This document shows, in pieces, positions 47,099 to 58,230 of a DNA stretch of 64,000 nt (position 1 is the first letter of the stretch; each line of letters begins with the position of its first letter). Location of the stretch: NCBI GenBank assembly GCA_020747065.1, contig JAGMVK010000007.1, positions 2,046,001-2,110,000 on the forward strand, written 5' to 3'. This DNA comes from Cadophora sp. MPI-SDFR-AT-0126. Lineage: Eukaryota; Ascomycota; Leotiomycetes; Helotiales; Ploettnerulaceae. The notes under the pieces were generated by a model. That model did no database searches. It saw only the letters and a program-made list of their open reading frames with translations, and was not told the origin of the DNA. The position numbers and the translations under genes are program-made.

Positions 47099-49126
47099 TT
47101 ACTCAAAGTTATAAGTCTTGATGAGGGCTGCGAGTTTGTTGGCTTCCACGGCGTAATTGATGGGTGCGCCGTTCATGACTTGGTACCGGACTCTGTAGAT
47201 TGTGTTAGTATTGTCCATGCGCATCAATTAGAAGTGAACTTACCTCTGTTGATCCTGGAAATTGTCCATCTTCGCTCTGCACTTGAAAATCATCGTCTTG
47301 CAATTTGCATTCTCGAAAGCCTTCTCCATAGCAGCAGTGTCATTCTCCTTCAACTCCATAAGTTGATCTCCGCTCATACCCATGACCTGTCGTCCAACGT
47401 CATCGAAGCAACTCAACCACAGTTGACCAGTGTGATCGTTGACATTCAGTTGCATGATATAACGGTATTCTGGTCTTGGATGACTGGCACTACACTTTTC
47501 ACAATTCCATGTGCCATCTCCCATGTCGACGACCTTCTTGTTGCAGCCGTCATTCAAGCATGCTGGGTATGCGAAGTTGTCTTGCTTGATGTAGACGACT
47601 GTGGCCTTGACAGAGAAGTAGTCGGGATTCTCAGACATTCCCAAGTTCTCCTCTCTGACTGCAGCTATGGTCTTCAGAGGATCGCCACGGCCGCCGGCAG
47701 CTCCAGCACCAGACATATTATTGTGCGTGGCAAAGCTGTCCATTCGTCCTTGAGAGTCGTACCATCCCTTTAACTTGTGGGCTTCCGGGATATCGGGATT
47801 GATAGCCATGGTGCCGGAAGAGAGCAAGCTCAGACTGCGGCCACCGAAGTCTGAGACTTTGGTACCCTTGAAAGCTATGATTGACTCGGGATTGGCATCG
47901 AACGAGACAGCTGATTTGCCCCAAATTGTCAGTCTGACTGAGTATCCCGTGTCATCAACAAGCGTCAGTTCACGCTTGTCGAAAGGTTGTTGAGTTGTTT
48001 TTGAAACGATCTGATTAACGTCGGCAACTTCCTTCAAAACACCAATGATATCGATTGTCGAGTCTTTCTCAATATCCTGCAAAGCAGAAATTGTTGTGAA
48101 GTTGTACCTGATTTGAGGGACATTATCCTGGTCCTCAGCCTTCTCCACCACGGTGTCTCTCTCGAAAGTAAGTTCGTAGTCGTTGGCAAGGTTCGAGAAT
48201 TGCTTCTTTGCGAGTTGAACTCTGCAGGGATTTGAGATGTAGTAGACGGAACCTTCCTGGAATGTGTCGTAGAGCATGTCGCACTGTTCATTGAATCCAG
48301 TTGCCTTAATTTCGCCACTTTCATCGAGAAGGTTGACACTGAAGAGCTTTCCTTCGCTGCTTGCCTTCTTCCATGTTTTGATATCCGACTTTTGCGTGAC
48401 TCGAGCTTTAATCGTCCATTTGTGGGCATACGGCGACAAACCTTCGATAGGGTATATGTTTGCATGGGACGAAGAGCTCGTAGGTCCAGATCGCGATGGG
48501 AGAGCCCGTTCTTGGACGACCGGAGCAGGCTTGGGTTGGTTGCCATAAAAGCCGTTGCCAGCAATAGTTGTATTCGTAGGTTTGACATCTGCCTCGTCCT
48601 TCACCGTGAGAGCGACGGGTTCGCCGATCTTCTCGAGTTCACCCAAGCTCTCTATAACTTCCAGATCCAGGATGATCAGAATTCTAGGTTGGTAAGCAGA
48701 TGTCGCAGATGTATACATATTCCCACGAACCTTTTGCCCTTTACTGCATTTGCTTGGTATTGCTTGAGTCTCACAATACAGCCCTTCTTCAATTTTCCTT
48801 CGTGCACGACATGATTTGCCTCTAGACAGGTATTAGCTAGCTCCGCAATATGAAGAGCAAAGAGACTCACGAGTAGCAAGCATGCTCTGAACAAAATTGT
48901 CTACATCGCTCAAAACGAGACGGTACCTCTCTGGTGCGCCATCTCCATTAGATGCAAGAGTCTTGATCTGCACGCACTGGCAGACTGGGACTGGATATTG
49001 TCTCTCGAGGGCGGTGGGGTCATTGAAGATAGCACTGGAAAATATCAGCAGAGATTTTGTTGCCGGGAACGAATTATCCTACTTCAAGGCTCCTCGTGTG
49101 ATCTGAGCTCGAGCTGCGTCTGCCAT
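47099..49126 (-). CDS. RFA1: Replication protein A large subunit (RPA70)
   Basis: Largest subunit of the heterotrimeric single-stranded-DNA-binding factor used in replication, repair and recombination. About 610 aa in five exons: 49126-49083, 49034-48871, 48821-48731, 48683-47244 and 47192-47099; introns 47-51 nt. N-terminal OB fold (residues 1-110) begins MADAARAQITRGALN|AIFNDP. A Pro/Ser linker holds the usual Q-x-K-P block. DBD-A starts PIEGLSPYAHKWTIKARV and includes IKATGFNEQCD; DBD-B contains DIIGVLKEVADV and RLTIWGKSA; DBD-C has the zinc ribbon Cys475, Cys480, Cys494 and Cys497 and WLSCFDDVG. The last exon adds RVRYQVMNGAPINYAVEANK, matching the family C-terminus. Exon boundaries restore the frame at every junction. 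Confidence 0.95.
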
Positions 49127-49440
49127 TTTGTGTGTTTGGATGTTGTCTGTCTGTAGATGCTGTGGCGGATTTGAAATGTTCTGTTGACATGGACGCGCTT
49201 TTTCCAGAACGCGTCCAAGTGAGGACGCCGGCGTGTAAAGTGGCTCGGCAAAAGGTGGCGGTGGTAATTCGATCATAAAGCGGCACGAGAGAGAGCTCCA
49301 TGGCGGGGTTAGAGTCACTGCCGCTTTAATCGCATAATCCACCCCGCTCGTAGTTGCGGAAGGCAGATAGTTGGCCTTGGAACAGAAGCTCTTAGCAGCA
49401 GCAACTCCTCAACCAAACACCAAATACACAATTCACAACC
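49127..49440. promoter_or_regulatory. Divergent promoter region, RFA1 (-) and dienelactone hydrolase (+)
   Basis: 314 bp. A near-palindromic GGACGCGCTTTTTCCAGAACGCGTCC block at about 49190-49207 contains ACGCG and AACGCGT, the MluI cell-cycle box (MCB) core bound by MBF, which drives RFA1 at G1/S in yeasts. The placement, about 65-80 bases upstream of the RFA1 start, suits this role. Confidence 0.55.
49192..49207. promoter_or_regulatory. Pair of MCB-like ACGCG elements upstream of RFA1
   Basis: GACGCG at 49191-49196 and ACGCGT at 49210-49215 (approximate) flank a T-run. ACGCG(T) is the MBF/DSC1 site found ahead of replication genes in yeasts. Seen directly in sequence; the regulatory role is inference from the family of target genes. 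Confidence 0.5.
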
Positions 49441-50546
49441 ATGGCTGAACCAGAAGTTGCGACAAAAGCACCCGAAAGCGATGCCGCTGAGGCTTCAACA
49501 GTATCTGCAAGCATCGTCCCAGGAGACACACCTGCGCAAACTGGTGCTTCGATGGGGGGACTTGGAGAAGTGAGGTCACTATGAGAACGACAACAAAGTA
49601 ATGCTAATACTTCACAGCACTGTGTAAAGGATAGGCCAACTCGTCAGTACTTCCAAGGCCTAATTGCAAGGAATGCAACCAACAAGACAGCATGTGCTGA
49701 CTTGAAACAGCTTTTGGAGTCGGACCAAGCGGGGAAATGACACAGCTTGGAGGAATTGATGTATACGTCTCGAAGCCAGCCGACTATCCTCATGCGCCTT
49801 CAAAACTCTTACTATTTCTGACCGGTGCCACCGGTCTCCATTCAGAGAACAATCAGATTCAGGCGGATAGGTTTGCGAAGGAGGGCTACTTAGTCGTGCT
49901 GCCGGACATGTTCTCGGATGATCCTCTACCTGGTTCTGCGACATATGAGGAGGACAAGGACCCATCCATCATTGAGCAGATCAAAATGCGTGCGGCAGAG
50001 ACGGCGAAATCGTTCTTGATCGACATGTGGCTTGCACGACAAACACCAGAAAAGGTCCTCCCAATTCTACACAAGGTTATGGATGCAGCCAAGGACGAAT
50101 TCGCAGATGCTGTTGCCAATGGCGGGGGGATATATTCTGTCGGCTACTGCTTTGGAGGTAGAATGACGTTGCTTCTCGCTGGCGAAAAGCCAGATACTGT
50201 CCTATGGGGCCAACAAGTTAAGGACGAAGAAGCCGGTGCTGTCAAGAAGGGGCCATATATCAAAGCAGGTGCAATTGCCCACGCAACATTGGTCACCAGA
50301 GAAGATTTTGAAGGCACCAAATCACCGTTGGCATTCATCTGTGTTGAGAATGACCAACTGTTCGCCGATGAGATCAAGGAACATGGCGAGAAGTACTTGA
50401 AGGAGAATAATATTGAATGCGAGTTCAAGACATATTCAGGCGTACCACATGGATTCGGCGTTGTAGGAGAATACGAGGACGCGAAGATCAAAGTAGCGCA
50501 AGCCGAAGCTTTTGATCAGATGTTAGCTTGGCTGGATTCTCATTGA
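49441..50546 (+). CDS. Dienelactone hydrolase family alpha/beta hydrolase
   Basis: About 329 aa in three exons: 49441-49569, 49618-49642 (only 25 nt) and 49711-50546; introns 48 and 68 nt. The first exon encodes an Ala/Glu/Ser-rich leader of about 43 residues; the micro-exon supplies HCVKDRPT and joins as T|PFGVGPSGEMTQLGGIDVYV, a typical start of fungal family members. Catalytic triad: Cys198 in GYCFGG, Asp266 in VENDQLFAD and His298 in VPHGFG. The family hydrolyses dienelactone and related lactones or esters; many fungal members have unknown substrates and are often annotated AIM2-like. No signal peptide, so intracellular. Divergent from RFA1, with no functional link expected. Confidence 0.9.
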
Positions 50547-52191
50547 AGGGTTTTACATTTGGCGTTTGGCATGATATCAGGAACAACGAATTGATGATTT
50601 TCGAGATTACCTACTAAAGAGCCACTTCGCTAAGTTTCATCCCTCCTGTATGTTCTACAATATTTGTGAAAGATGCGCATGCTTCGGATCGGGCATTGCG
50701 AATCGTCGAGCAGACTTTTCTGAAAAGCCAATTGCGCTCAAGACCCTCTCGTCGCCTTGTCATTTCACATTCCGACCAAGAATTCGGGAACGTGTATTGG
50801 CGCTGCAAACACACCCACTTCGCACATCTGCCAGAGAACCAGTTCGCTATCTCATCTCGCGTCCTCCTTCCTTCCTCCTCGCAACCCAAACAGTCGACCT
50901 CTCACATCCTTCCCCTCCCTCCCTGAGAACCAACCAAGCTCACCAAAACAGACAAGGACATGAGGAATCCACGACTGCCATGACGAGTCTACGCCCCAAA
51001 GGGCGTCCCAAACACATGAAACCACCAATCTTCCGAGCTGATTGTCGCAGATCACGACGGAGACGAACTCCACTCGCGACTCGCTTAAGCGAGAGATAGA
51101 TCGCCGAGCCAAAACACCTCCTTTCGTTTCGATGTTTCGACTCTTCCCAGCTCTGCTTTCGCGCCTTTTTCGCGCCCACACCTTCAGCCTCCTACCTGAA
51201 AAGCGCATTCAGAAACTTGTATCTCGATCGCAATTGTCATCGCGATGTTTTTTTCACATCCCTTCTAGAAGTAGGTCAAGATAGGGAAATCTAAGCGAGA
51301 CATTCAGGGACACGTCCTACACAGACCACGAAGAAAGATCAGATGAGGCGAAACCGCCATGACACTCTCCGAGCATCAACACCACGGCGCACGGCTAAGC
51401 CTGCCCTCTACCACCAGAATACCATAGAAAAGATCGTCATAACCCCTCGGGAAAAATTGTGGAACTTGCTCCATCTTTCCCTATCTGTGAGCGAGACTTC
51501 CGCCCTCGTGGAGGAAGTCCGTCTTGGAACTGACACTTTCCTCGCTTGGCTTTTCTGATAAGCATGCGCTTTCCCTCCTCTCTCCCTTTCGCCTCCCTCT
51601 TCCGCCCTCACCACCTCATCGCTCTCCTCGGTTTTTGTCTTTGAGAGAGAGAGAGAGAGAGCAAGCCGGCCGATTCTGGAAATTGGGAAGAACTGGTTTC
51701 TTTGGGACGGACCTCGCTTCCTTCTCGTTTTTCTTCAACTTGCTCCTTCGGTGAAGTGAGGTGTTTTACATTATATCTTTTTTTCCCCCGGTAGATCTCC
51801 TGGTGAGATTTGTTAGGAGAGATCTGGAATCATGTTCTTCTCTAATCTTGTAATCCTTGGTGGTGGATTGTTGATGGCGACGACAGGGGTGGAGGCGAGG
51901 GCAATTGGAAAGCTGTCTTTCTTGCGTAAGTCTTTGGTCGCTGTTCTTATTTTCCTCCACTTCCTGCCGCCATGGCTCTTGCGATAATTTCTATGTAATT
52001 GCTTGTTTGTTGGAGGGAATGGTTTTCGTGCTATGCATAGACGAGATGTAGGCATCTGGAGAATGCCCAGTGCAGGTGGAGTGTCGTGCTTCTTGGTACT
52101 TCTTGTCGTCTCGTCTCATCCTGATCCGCCTTACGAGCTTCATGATTTCAACATGTCTATACATGAGAGATAGTCTGAATTGCCCTGTCCA
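50547..52191. other. Intergenic upstream of unrecognised gene
   Basis: About 1.6 kb, pyrimidine-rich on the + strand at 50750-50960 and 51550-51620. It includes a (GA)9 run. Open frames at 50650-51284 are low-complexity Ser/Pro/Arg text and overlap in several phases, so I do not call them. It could contain an untranslated leader of the next gene. Confidence 0.35.
51643..51661. repeat. (GA)9 microsatellite
   Basis: Nine uninterrupted GA dinucleotides in the pyrimidine/purine-biased interval ahead of the gene at 52192. GAGA runs are common in long fungal leaders and promoters; no more can be said. Confidence 0.85.
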
Positions 52192-52994
52192 ATGCGACAT
52201 TCGCTTCACCCAATCTTTCCTCCAAGTCAGTGTCATTGATTAAGAGGCCTTGCTAACTTACTCACCTTCTTCTCACTTGCTTACATTTCACTTCTTACCT
52301 CTCTTCCATGCTCTTCAACACAACGATATCCAAGAATAAGGAAAGCTAACAAACCCTCCCAGCCCACCTCCCCTTCTCCACCACATCAACCTCCTCCTCG
52401 TCACCACCACCAACCCTCCCATCCTCCCCCTCCGCCAGCCAACAAACTTGCGCATTCACACCCCACATCCCCCTCCGAACAACCCAATCCGCCTTCTCGA
52501 TCCCGGCATCCGCCTGGCCACTCCTCCGAACCCTCCTAACCACGCATATAATCCCCCAAGCCGCCTTTTCACCTCCCACCCCTTCTTCAGCTCAGCTAGA
52601 TGCAGTGGCAGCAGAACAACAGCAAAAACCACCACCAGAAAAACTCATCCTCCACAACTCCGTCCAAACGCTCCACCTCCGCGACTTCACCGACGACGCC
52701 TCGCTCGAGGGCCTCGTCCTCGGCCTGGTCTTCAGCACAGGCGATCCGGACGCTTCGGAGAAGGAGTTGCGCTCCGTCTCCGTCCCCGAGACTGTAAACG
52801 ATAACGATAGAGAGGCTGCGGTGGAGATGAGGAAGAGGAAACGAGGGGTGGTTGAGGGGCAGGGCGAGCGGGAGAGGAGGGGTTGTATTGAGGAGGCTGT
52901 GAGGAGGGTTGAGGAGGGGAGGGTTATGGAGGGGGTGCTGGAGTTGGATGGTCGTGGGGGGACGGTGGGGTTTTTGGTTTATAGGGTGGATTGA
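52192..52994 (+). CDS. Unrecognised protein, start exon uncertain
   Basis: The main exon 52363-52994 is open in one frame and reads as a protein: a Pro/Ser-rich start (STTSTSSSSPPPTLPSSP), then QSAFSIPASAWPLLRTLLT, then LILHNSVQTLHLRDFTDDA, EGLVLGLVFSTGDPD and a Glu/Arg-rich helix ending GTVGFLVYRVD. Upstream it has a good acceptor (CTCCCAG) with branch site GCTAAC at 52345-52350. The best first exon I find is 52192-52225 (MRHSLHPIFPP), donor GTCAGT, giving a 137-nt intron and a continuous frame of 221 aa. Another start is possible. No family is recognised. The C-rich first half and G/A-rich second half give a strong strand-skew switch inside the exon. Confidence 0.5.
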
Positions 52995-54596
52995 GTTGGG
53001 TTGGGTGAAAGATGTGAATTGGTGGGGGAGGGAAAGGGGTAGAGAAGAGGAGAGTGGAGAATGAGAATTGGGTTTTGGAAACGTTATGGAGCTGAGAGTG
53101 GATGGAAAGTGAAGGCAGCGTAAAGCTCGCTTGAATGAATGAGATGATCATCATATCTTTCTACAAGCCGCCATGGCAAGACCTACACAGTGGGTAGTAC
53201 GACATCGTACCGTCCATTCAAACTTAACAACTCCTTGCATCAGCAACCAAAATATCAACTCTCTCACCATTCCCCAAACTTAAACCCAAACTTAAACTTA
53301 GAGTTAGACTCAGGCTTTCGGAGAATTACTCGCGTAGTCCGTGCTATACAAATGCAGTACAGTGCAGTGCGTATGCAAGCTTGATTCCAGCGCGCAGTGC
53401 AGATGTGCAGGACTTTAGGTACATGCAGATAGACGCTACCCTCTTGACAGATCGTGAGCCAGTTGAAAGCTACTGAAGAACTTGCATACGCAAATGCATT
53501 TCCAGTATTCGGTAAAGTGAAATGATGTACCCACTTTCTCTTGCGCATATTGGAATGCTGGACTGGCACTTGCAAAAGTGGCAGTTCCAATGCTAGATGT
53601 GGGCTATTCCGCATGGTGAGTGGTGTAGCCATTTAGAGATTAAGCTTCACAAGATGATCATATCACGAAAGAGCTGGAAATAGTGGACAAGAAGACATTC
53701 ATCATGATTGAACAACACAGATAGCTTTTATTTCTCTCATAAAGTCGTTCAGTTACATAAAAGAAGCCAGTGATCGATCAATTAGCTAGTTGATCGAGGT
53801 CAAGGTTGTTGGTTTGTGTTTCGGGTCGGTAGAAGGAAAAGGAGATAGCAAATGTAGCCAAGATAGAAGAAAACAACAAAATAGCCAGGAGAGTCATAAA
53901 GGTCATCATAAAATGTAATCGACTCAAGGAAACAAATGACAAGTTCGAGGGAAACGAAAATGTGCTGGCTGAGGAAGGTATGGAGTGCGTGTCTGCATCA
54001 TCAGATCAACATCAACTCGTTTCCCCAATCCCGTCTGAGGGTCATAACAGACGTTTTAGCCATTTCGCCCTCTGTACTCCTCTGCTCATTCACTCACTCC
54101 CACGCCTGCCTAAAGTCCCAGGCACGCCGCACCACCGAACAAAAAGACAACGCTTGCAATGTTGTATATGGGTTAGGAATCGTCTCGTGTGGATCGTTCC
54201 CGGTTCATTTCCCTGCAGATGGCGTAAAAGGGATTCATCAGGGCGTGTGAAGAGGAAGGGGAGCCCAGAAAGATAGGCACAGCTTTTATGGGCCGTCCAT
54301 TTCAGGGCTCCCCAGCTTTTATCTTCGGAAAGACATCAATCAAAGTCGTAAATCTCGTCGTCGAGTGAAGTAGAACAATATGCCGAGTTTGGTGGTTTCA
54401 GCCAGTACAAGAACAATCGTGAAAGGAAAAGAAAACGTTTTTGGTCTTTGCAATGAATGTGGTGGTTGGAGGCTTTTTATGTTCGGAGGCTGGAGCCACA
54501 AAGTTGGGCAAAAAGTGGTTCGGGAGTCCATGTGGCATTGGTTCTCGATCCGGTGAAGAATGTGCAGAAGTCTGACAAAAAATAGTTGTTTGGGGG
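52995..54596. other. Intergenic, tail-to-tail with stuA
   Basis: About 1.6 kb between the convergent stops of the unrecognised gene and stuA. G-rich until about 53060. A short run of AAACTTAAACCCAAACTTAAA (53276-53297) is not telomeric, and CAGTGCAGTGC units occur near 53357. Frames at 53936-54276 have no signature. The part nearest 54596 is probably the stuA 3' UTR. Confidence 0.35.
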
Positions 54597-56673
54597 CTAT
54601 CGCCGTCTTTGAGTGATTGTTGACCGAGCTCTGTTCAGAGGAGCGGCATCATAACTCGGGGGTCCTGAGACAGATCCTTCACGGATCGTCTTTCTCCTCT
54701 TCAAGTCAATGTCTCCCCCTGGTCCTCTGCTGGAAGGTCTGTCATCCTCATCATCCCTTCCGCGCTTGTTGCTCGCAGGAACGCCATTCATGATGGGTTG
54801 CTGAGCTGCGTAGCCATTTGGTATCGAATTGCTCATGTCCGATTGAGGCGCATATACATCACCCCCGGTGCTGCCATTCGCGGTTCCGCGCTCACTACTC
54901 ATTACATTATACAGATTACTGGAAGGTGGCTGAGCCCGCGGAGGTGTGTTGTACCCTTGTTGTTGGGTGTAGTATGGCTGAGGAGCGGCAGCAGTTCTTG
55001 GTGTTGCTCGTCCGGATGCTGGGTGGTTCGGGGAACCAGTCATTTCGGGGGAAAGGTGTGCATGCTCTCCAGGAAGAGCTCCGACTGCTGGCCCATTGGA
55101 GTAGCTGTATGATCCTCTATTCGCATCATAGTTTGTGGGATTTCCGTGCGTGTACTCCGCCTCGTGCTCATGGTCTGCTTCATCTTCAGCCTGGCTGTGA
55201 CCGACCTGACTTTGAGGTTGACTGTGGTGGATCATACCGTTTTGGCTGTCCTTGGGATCATGATGCTCGGCTTCAGATCCTGGAGCTCTTGCAGTTGGGG
55301 GACCCATTTCGTTCTTGATGTACGAACTTGGCTGCGAGTATCGGATGTTTTGCTGATCAGGCGTGGATTGAGGGTATGAGTTCTGTTGAGGTGGGGGAGC
55401 GGAGTACATCTGCCTCGACGTATCGTATGGTTGCTGCGAGCTCTGCTGGTATTGCTGCATGCTCTGGATCGTGGTCCCAGGTGGGGTCGTCGCTGGAGTT
55501 GTAGGCATTGAGCGTGCGTTACTTAGACCCGTGTCTATAGACAGGGGATTTGTACCTTGAACACTCCCCATCGACCCTGAAGGTCCCCAATTGAAGTTTC
55601 CATCTGAGCTGCCCATGTTCCCCATCACACTAGACGCGCTTGTTGGCGGAGTCGGGAATGTGTGTGCACGATCGATCCCCGGGCGTCCCACATTCGGGTG
55701 AGGAGCAATTGAATGCTGGGGGCCTGGCAAAGGACCACTGATTGAGTTGTTCATTGAGTGGTGGTGATGTTGGTGAAGAGATGGGAGACCAGGAGCTTGG
55801 GTGTTTCTCATCTGGTTCTGCTCCTGCTTGCGTCTCTCTGCAGCTGCCATTACCGCGTTCGTTCGGGTCTGGTTTGTGGGATGATACAAGAGAGCACCAA
55901 TGTTATGAACAAAAAGAGGATATAATAACTCCGTTATTTTTTCCTTGTTTGCAAAATCGAGTGCGCGCTCGAATGGAATCCTATTTGTTTGTTAGCTCGG
56001 CTAAATGTTTCGTTTCCTTTCCTCCAATGCTCACCAGACGCCCTTCAAATGCATTGGGCCAATCTTGACCACATGTCTCATCTTTTCACTCTTCAAAATG
56101 CCATCTCTGCGGCCTCGCGTCATTCCAGCCACGTTCAACAGTTTTGTACCATTGATCATGTGATTATCTATTGCTCGTTAGCTTGTTTCGAATCAATTTT
56201 GAATGCTACAACATACCCTCACGTCGGGCAACACACACTCCCTTCGCCTCAACTTGAAAACAAAGACTGCCCTCATCTTCCCATAACGTAGCGGTGACTC
56301 TTGGCTTCATTCCAGGAGGAGCCACTTGCCCAGTTGTGTCAAAACCTGGCTGGGCTCCTCCATAGCCTGGGCCTGGCATAGGCTGTGCCGAGGACATTGC
56401 TGGTAATGGCAACACATTTCCCTGCTGACTCATTGAGCCTGGAACTTGATGACCCGCGGATTGAGGTGATGTCAATCCATTTTGATAGCCGCCGTATTGG
56501 TTATACGGCCCTGGCGCGGGAGAATATTGTGCTGGGCCAGGTTGTAAAAGCGGTGGTTGCTGGTGCTGTTGGGGATAGTGACCCATATTTCCGGATGTAA
56601 CTGTCTGTGGTGGTGGCGGTTGACCAGTTGACATATGTGAAGGATAGTACATTTCCTGGGAGGCGTGGTTCAT
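54597..56673 (-). CDS. stuA: StuA, APSES-domain developmental transcription factor
   Basis: APSES basic helix-loop-helix-like regulator controlling conidiophore and fruiting development, and effectors in pathogens. From ATG 56673, 657 aa; exons 56673-56217, 56167-56035 and 55980-54597; introns 49 and 54 nt, both inside the APSES domain. Start chosen because [13 protein letters not shown] with [11 protein letters not shown] resembles known StuA N-termini. APSES domain at about 122-232: [80 protein letters not shown] and [21 protein letters not shown] bipartite nuclear signal, [10 protein letters not shown] with [10 protein letters not shown], lies near the C-terminus, and the rest is Gln/Ser/Pro-rich. 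The frame stays open for 138 codons upstream (next entry), so a longer isoform is possible. Confidence 0.95.
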
Positions 56674-57087
56674 GTTTGAGTAAGAGTCCTGGTTGTATGA
56701 GTACGCCGGGCCAGATGGTGGAGTACTGCTATAAGTAGTCTGTGAGAGGGAGATTGGAAGCCCGGTATTGCTGGGAAGTGTTGGAGACGGGGTTTTTGGC
56801 CCGTTCGAAGAAGATGCGGTCGTGTATGAAGAGTGAGAACTGCCGTTCAAGATAGACGAAGATCCAAGAGATCCGAGTGAACCAACCCGGGGTGACGATG
56901 TACCGGACGAGTATGCCTGTTGCGGCTGTGGCAAAGGCAAAGAGGGCAACCTATCATTCGCATACAGCGGTCGCTGCGCGGCGTGATGATTATAGTATGG
57001 CACGTCTGAAGGTCCCCGGGTTTGCACTTGTGAGATCGACGGGAGATCCAGCTTTTCGGTTTGAAGGTTCAAGTCCTTAAAGGACAA
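56674..57087 (-). other. Open in-frame extension upstream of the StuA ATG, no ATG of its own
   Basis: 138 codons continuous with the StuA frame, beginning just after a stop at about 57115-57117 and lacking any ATG. The text is protein-like and similar in style to StuA: LDLPSISQVQTRGPSDVPYY, then QRPLYANDRLPSLPLPQPQQ and GPKTPSPTLPSNTGLPIS. It is probably either part of a longer StuA whose ATG lies in an upstream exon (possible acceptors CTGTCAG near 57094 and TTTAAG near 57079), or conserved leader. An upstream frame of 48 codons starts at ATG 57247 and ends at TGA 57101 in another phase. Confidence 0.5.
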
Positions 57088-58191
57088 TTGGCTGACAGAC
57101 TCAATGAAGAGCCGTTACGGAAGTAGCAGTGTCTTTGGAAGCCTCCAAGACCAATTGCGTGGAGTATGCTGGCTGGGAGAGGGCAAGTGGTGGAATGGTG
57201 ACCAATAATGCGGATTCGCTGCGTGTGAGTGAATGATATTTGGTCATGAAAATCCGTCAAGTCGTTTCTTTTCAAGACAAAAAAAAGACAGAGCAGTTGG
57301 CAAGAATGCTTTACAACGAGTGCAGATGATGATGAATTGGGGTTCGTTTATTTTATCGTGAGGAACAATGATGCATAGACGGCAGAATGACTTGACTTTC
57401 GTGAAAGTGCAGCAAAGACTCGGATAGCAAGACGTTTGGCTCGTAGACGGTCGTTAAGAGAGACTTGGTAAACAAAGTCTGACAATCCAATTTGGGATGC
57501 GACTGAAGCTCCACGACAGGATGGGACGAATGGTTGAGCGTTACGCGAAGCTGCAGGTATGCTTGTGCTGATTGTCGCTTCGAATGTCTGATCTGATTGA
57601 TCCGTGCTTCTAGATATTCGAGGGTGCGAGACTTTCGTGGAAGGGTCGTTTCGTTAAGCTCGTGATGGTCGTTACTGCAGGTTGGGAGATATGCAGGGCG
57701 GAACAGGTGGAGCGTGGAGGATTGGTAGTTTGTTGGTTTTGTATGGTGAGAGATTTGCTGTATGTACGGCGAGCAATTGAAGACTTTGACCACCTCTAAT
57801 GCAGGTACAACCGTCAGCGCTGGCTGCAGGAAAAGCTGAGGATACAATGGGAAGAAAGGGAGCTGGGAGAAACAAGAGGGGACCGCTGCAAGTGCGGCGG
57901 GTTCGAGAGCACAGAGCACATACCGTTTTGCGATTCCGAGACCTCCAACCTAGGAAAAACAGAGAGGTCGGGAGAGAAGGAGATAGGAAGGGAGGATGTG
58001 GATCTCCAGACTGGCGCGAGTGAGGAAGGGAAGAGAAGGAGGTTGGGTAGTTAGAACGAAGGTTAGTGCTCTTCGTGAGAGGTAGAGAGGTAGAGGAAGG
58101 AGGAGGAGGGTGAGAAGAGGAAGTTCGTGGTCCAGGTCAGGCCAGGAAAGAAATCGATCAGGATAAGAGCAGAAAACAGAGTAGTCGCGGG

Positions 58192-58230
58192 AGCAGCAGC
58201 AGCAGCCAGTGCAGTGCAGTGCAGCGCAGG
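58192..58230. repeat. GCAGC/GCAGT simple repeat
   Basis: A run of GCA triplets grades into GCAGT pentamers within the purine-rich block upstream of stuA. Similar GCAGT/GCAGC stretches occur at about 53355-53405 and 61396-61440, so this is a recurring simple sequence here. Confidence 0.75.

Noticed and set aside
47180..47773. 197-codon open frame on the + strand opposite RFA1
   Set aside because: It lies entirely antisense to well-supported RFA1 exons; its text (Leu/Ser/His-rich) has no family motif and is explained as a shadow of the coding strand.
53270..53310. AAACTTAAACCC units resembling telomere or subtelomere repeats
   Set aside because: Not TTAGGG/CCCTAA, only three irregular units, and single-copy genes lie on both sides.
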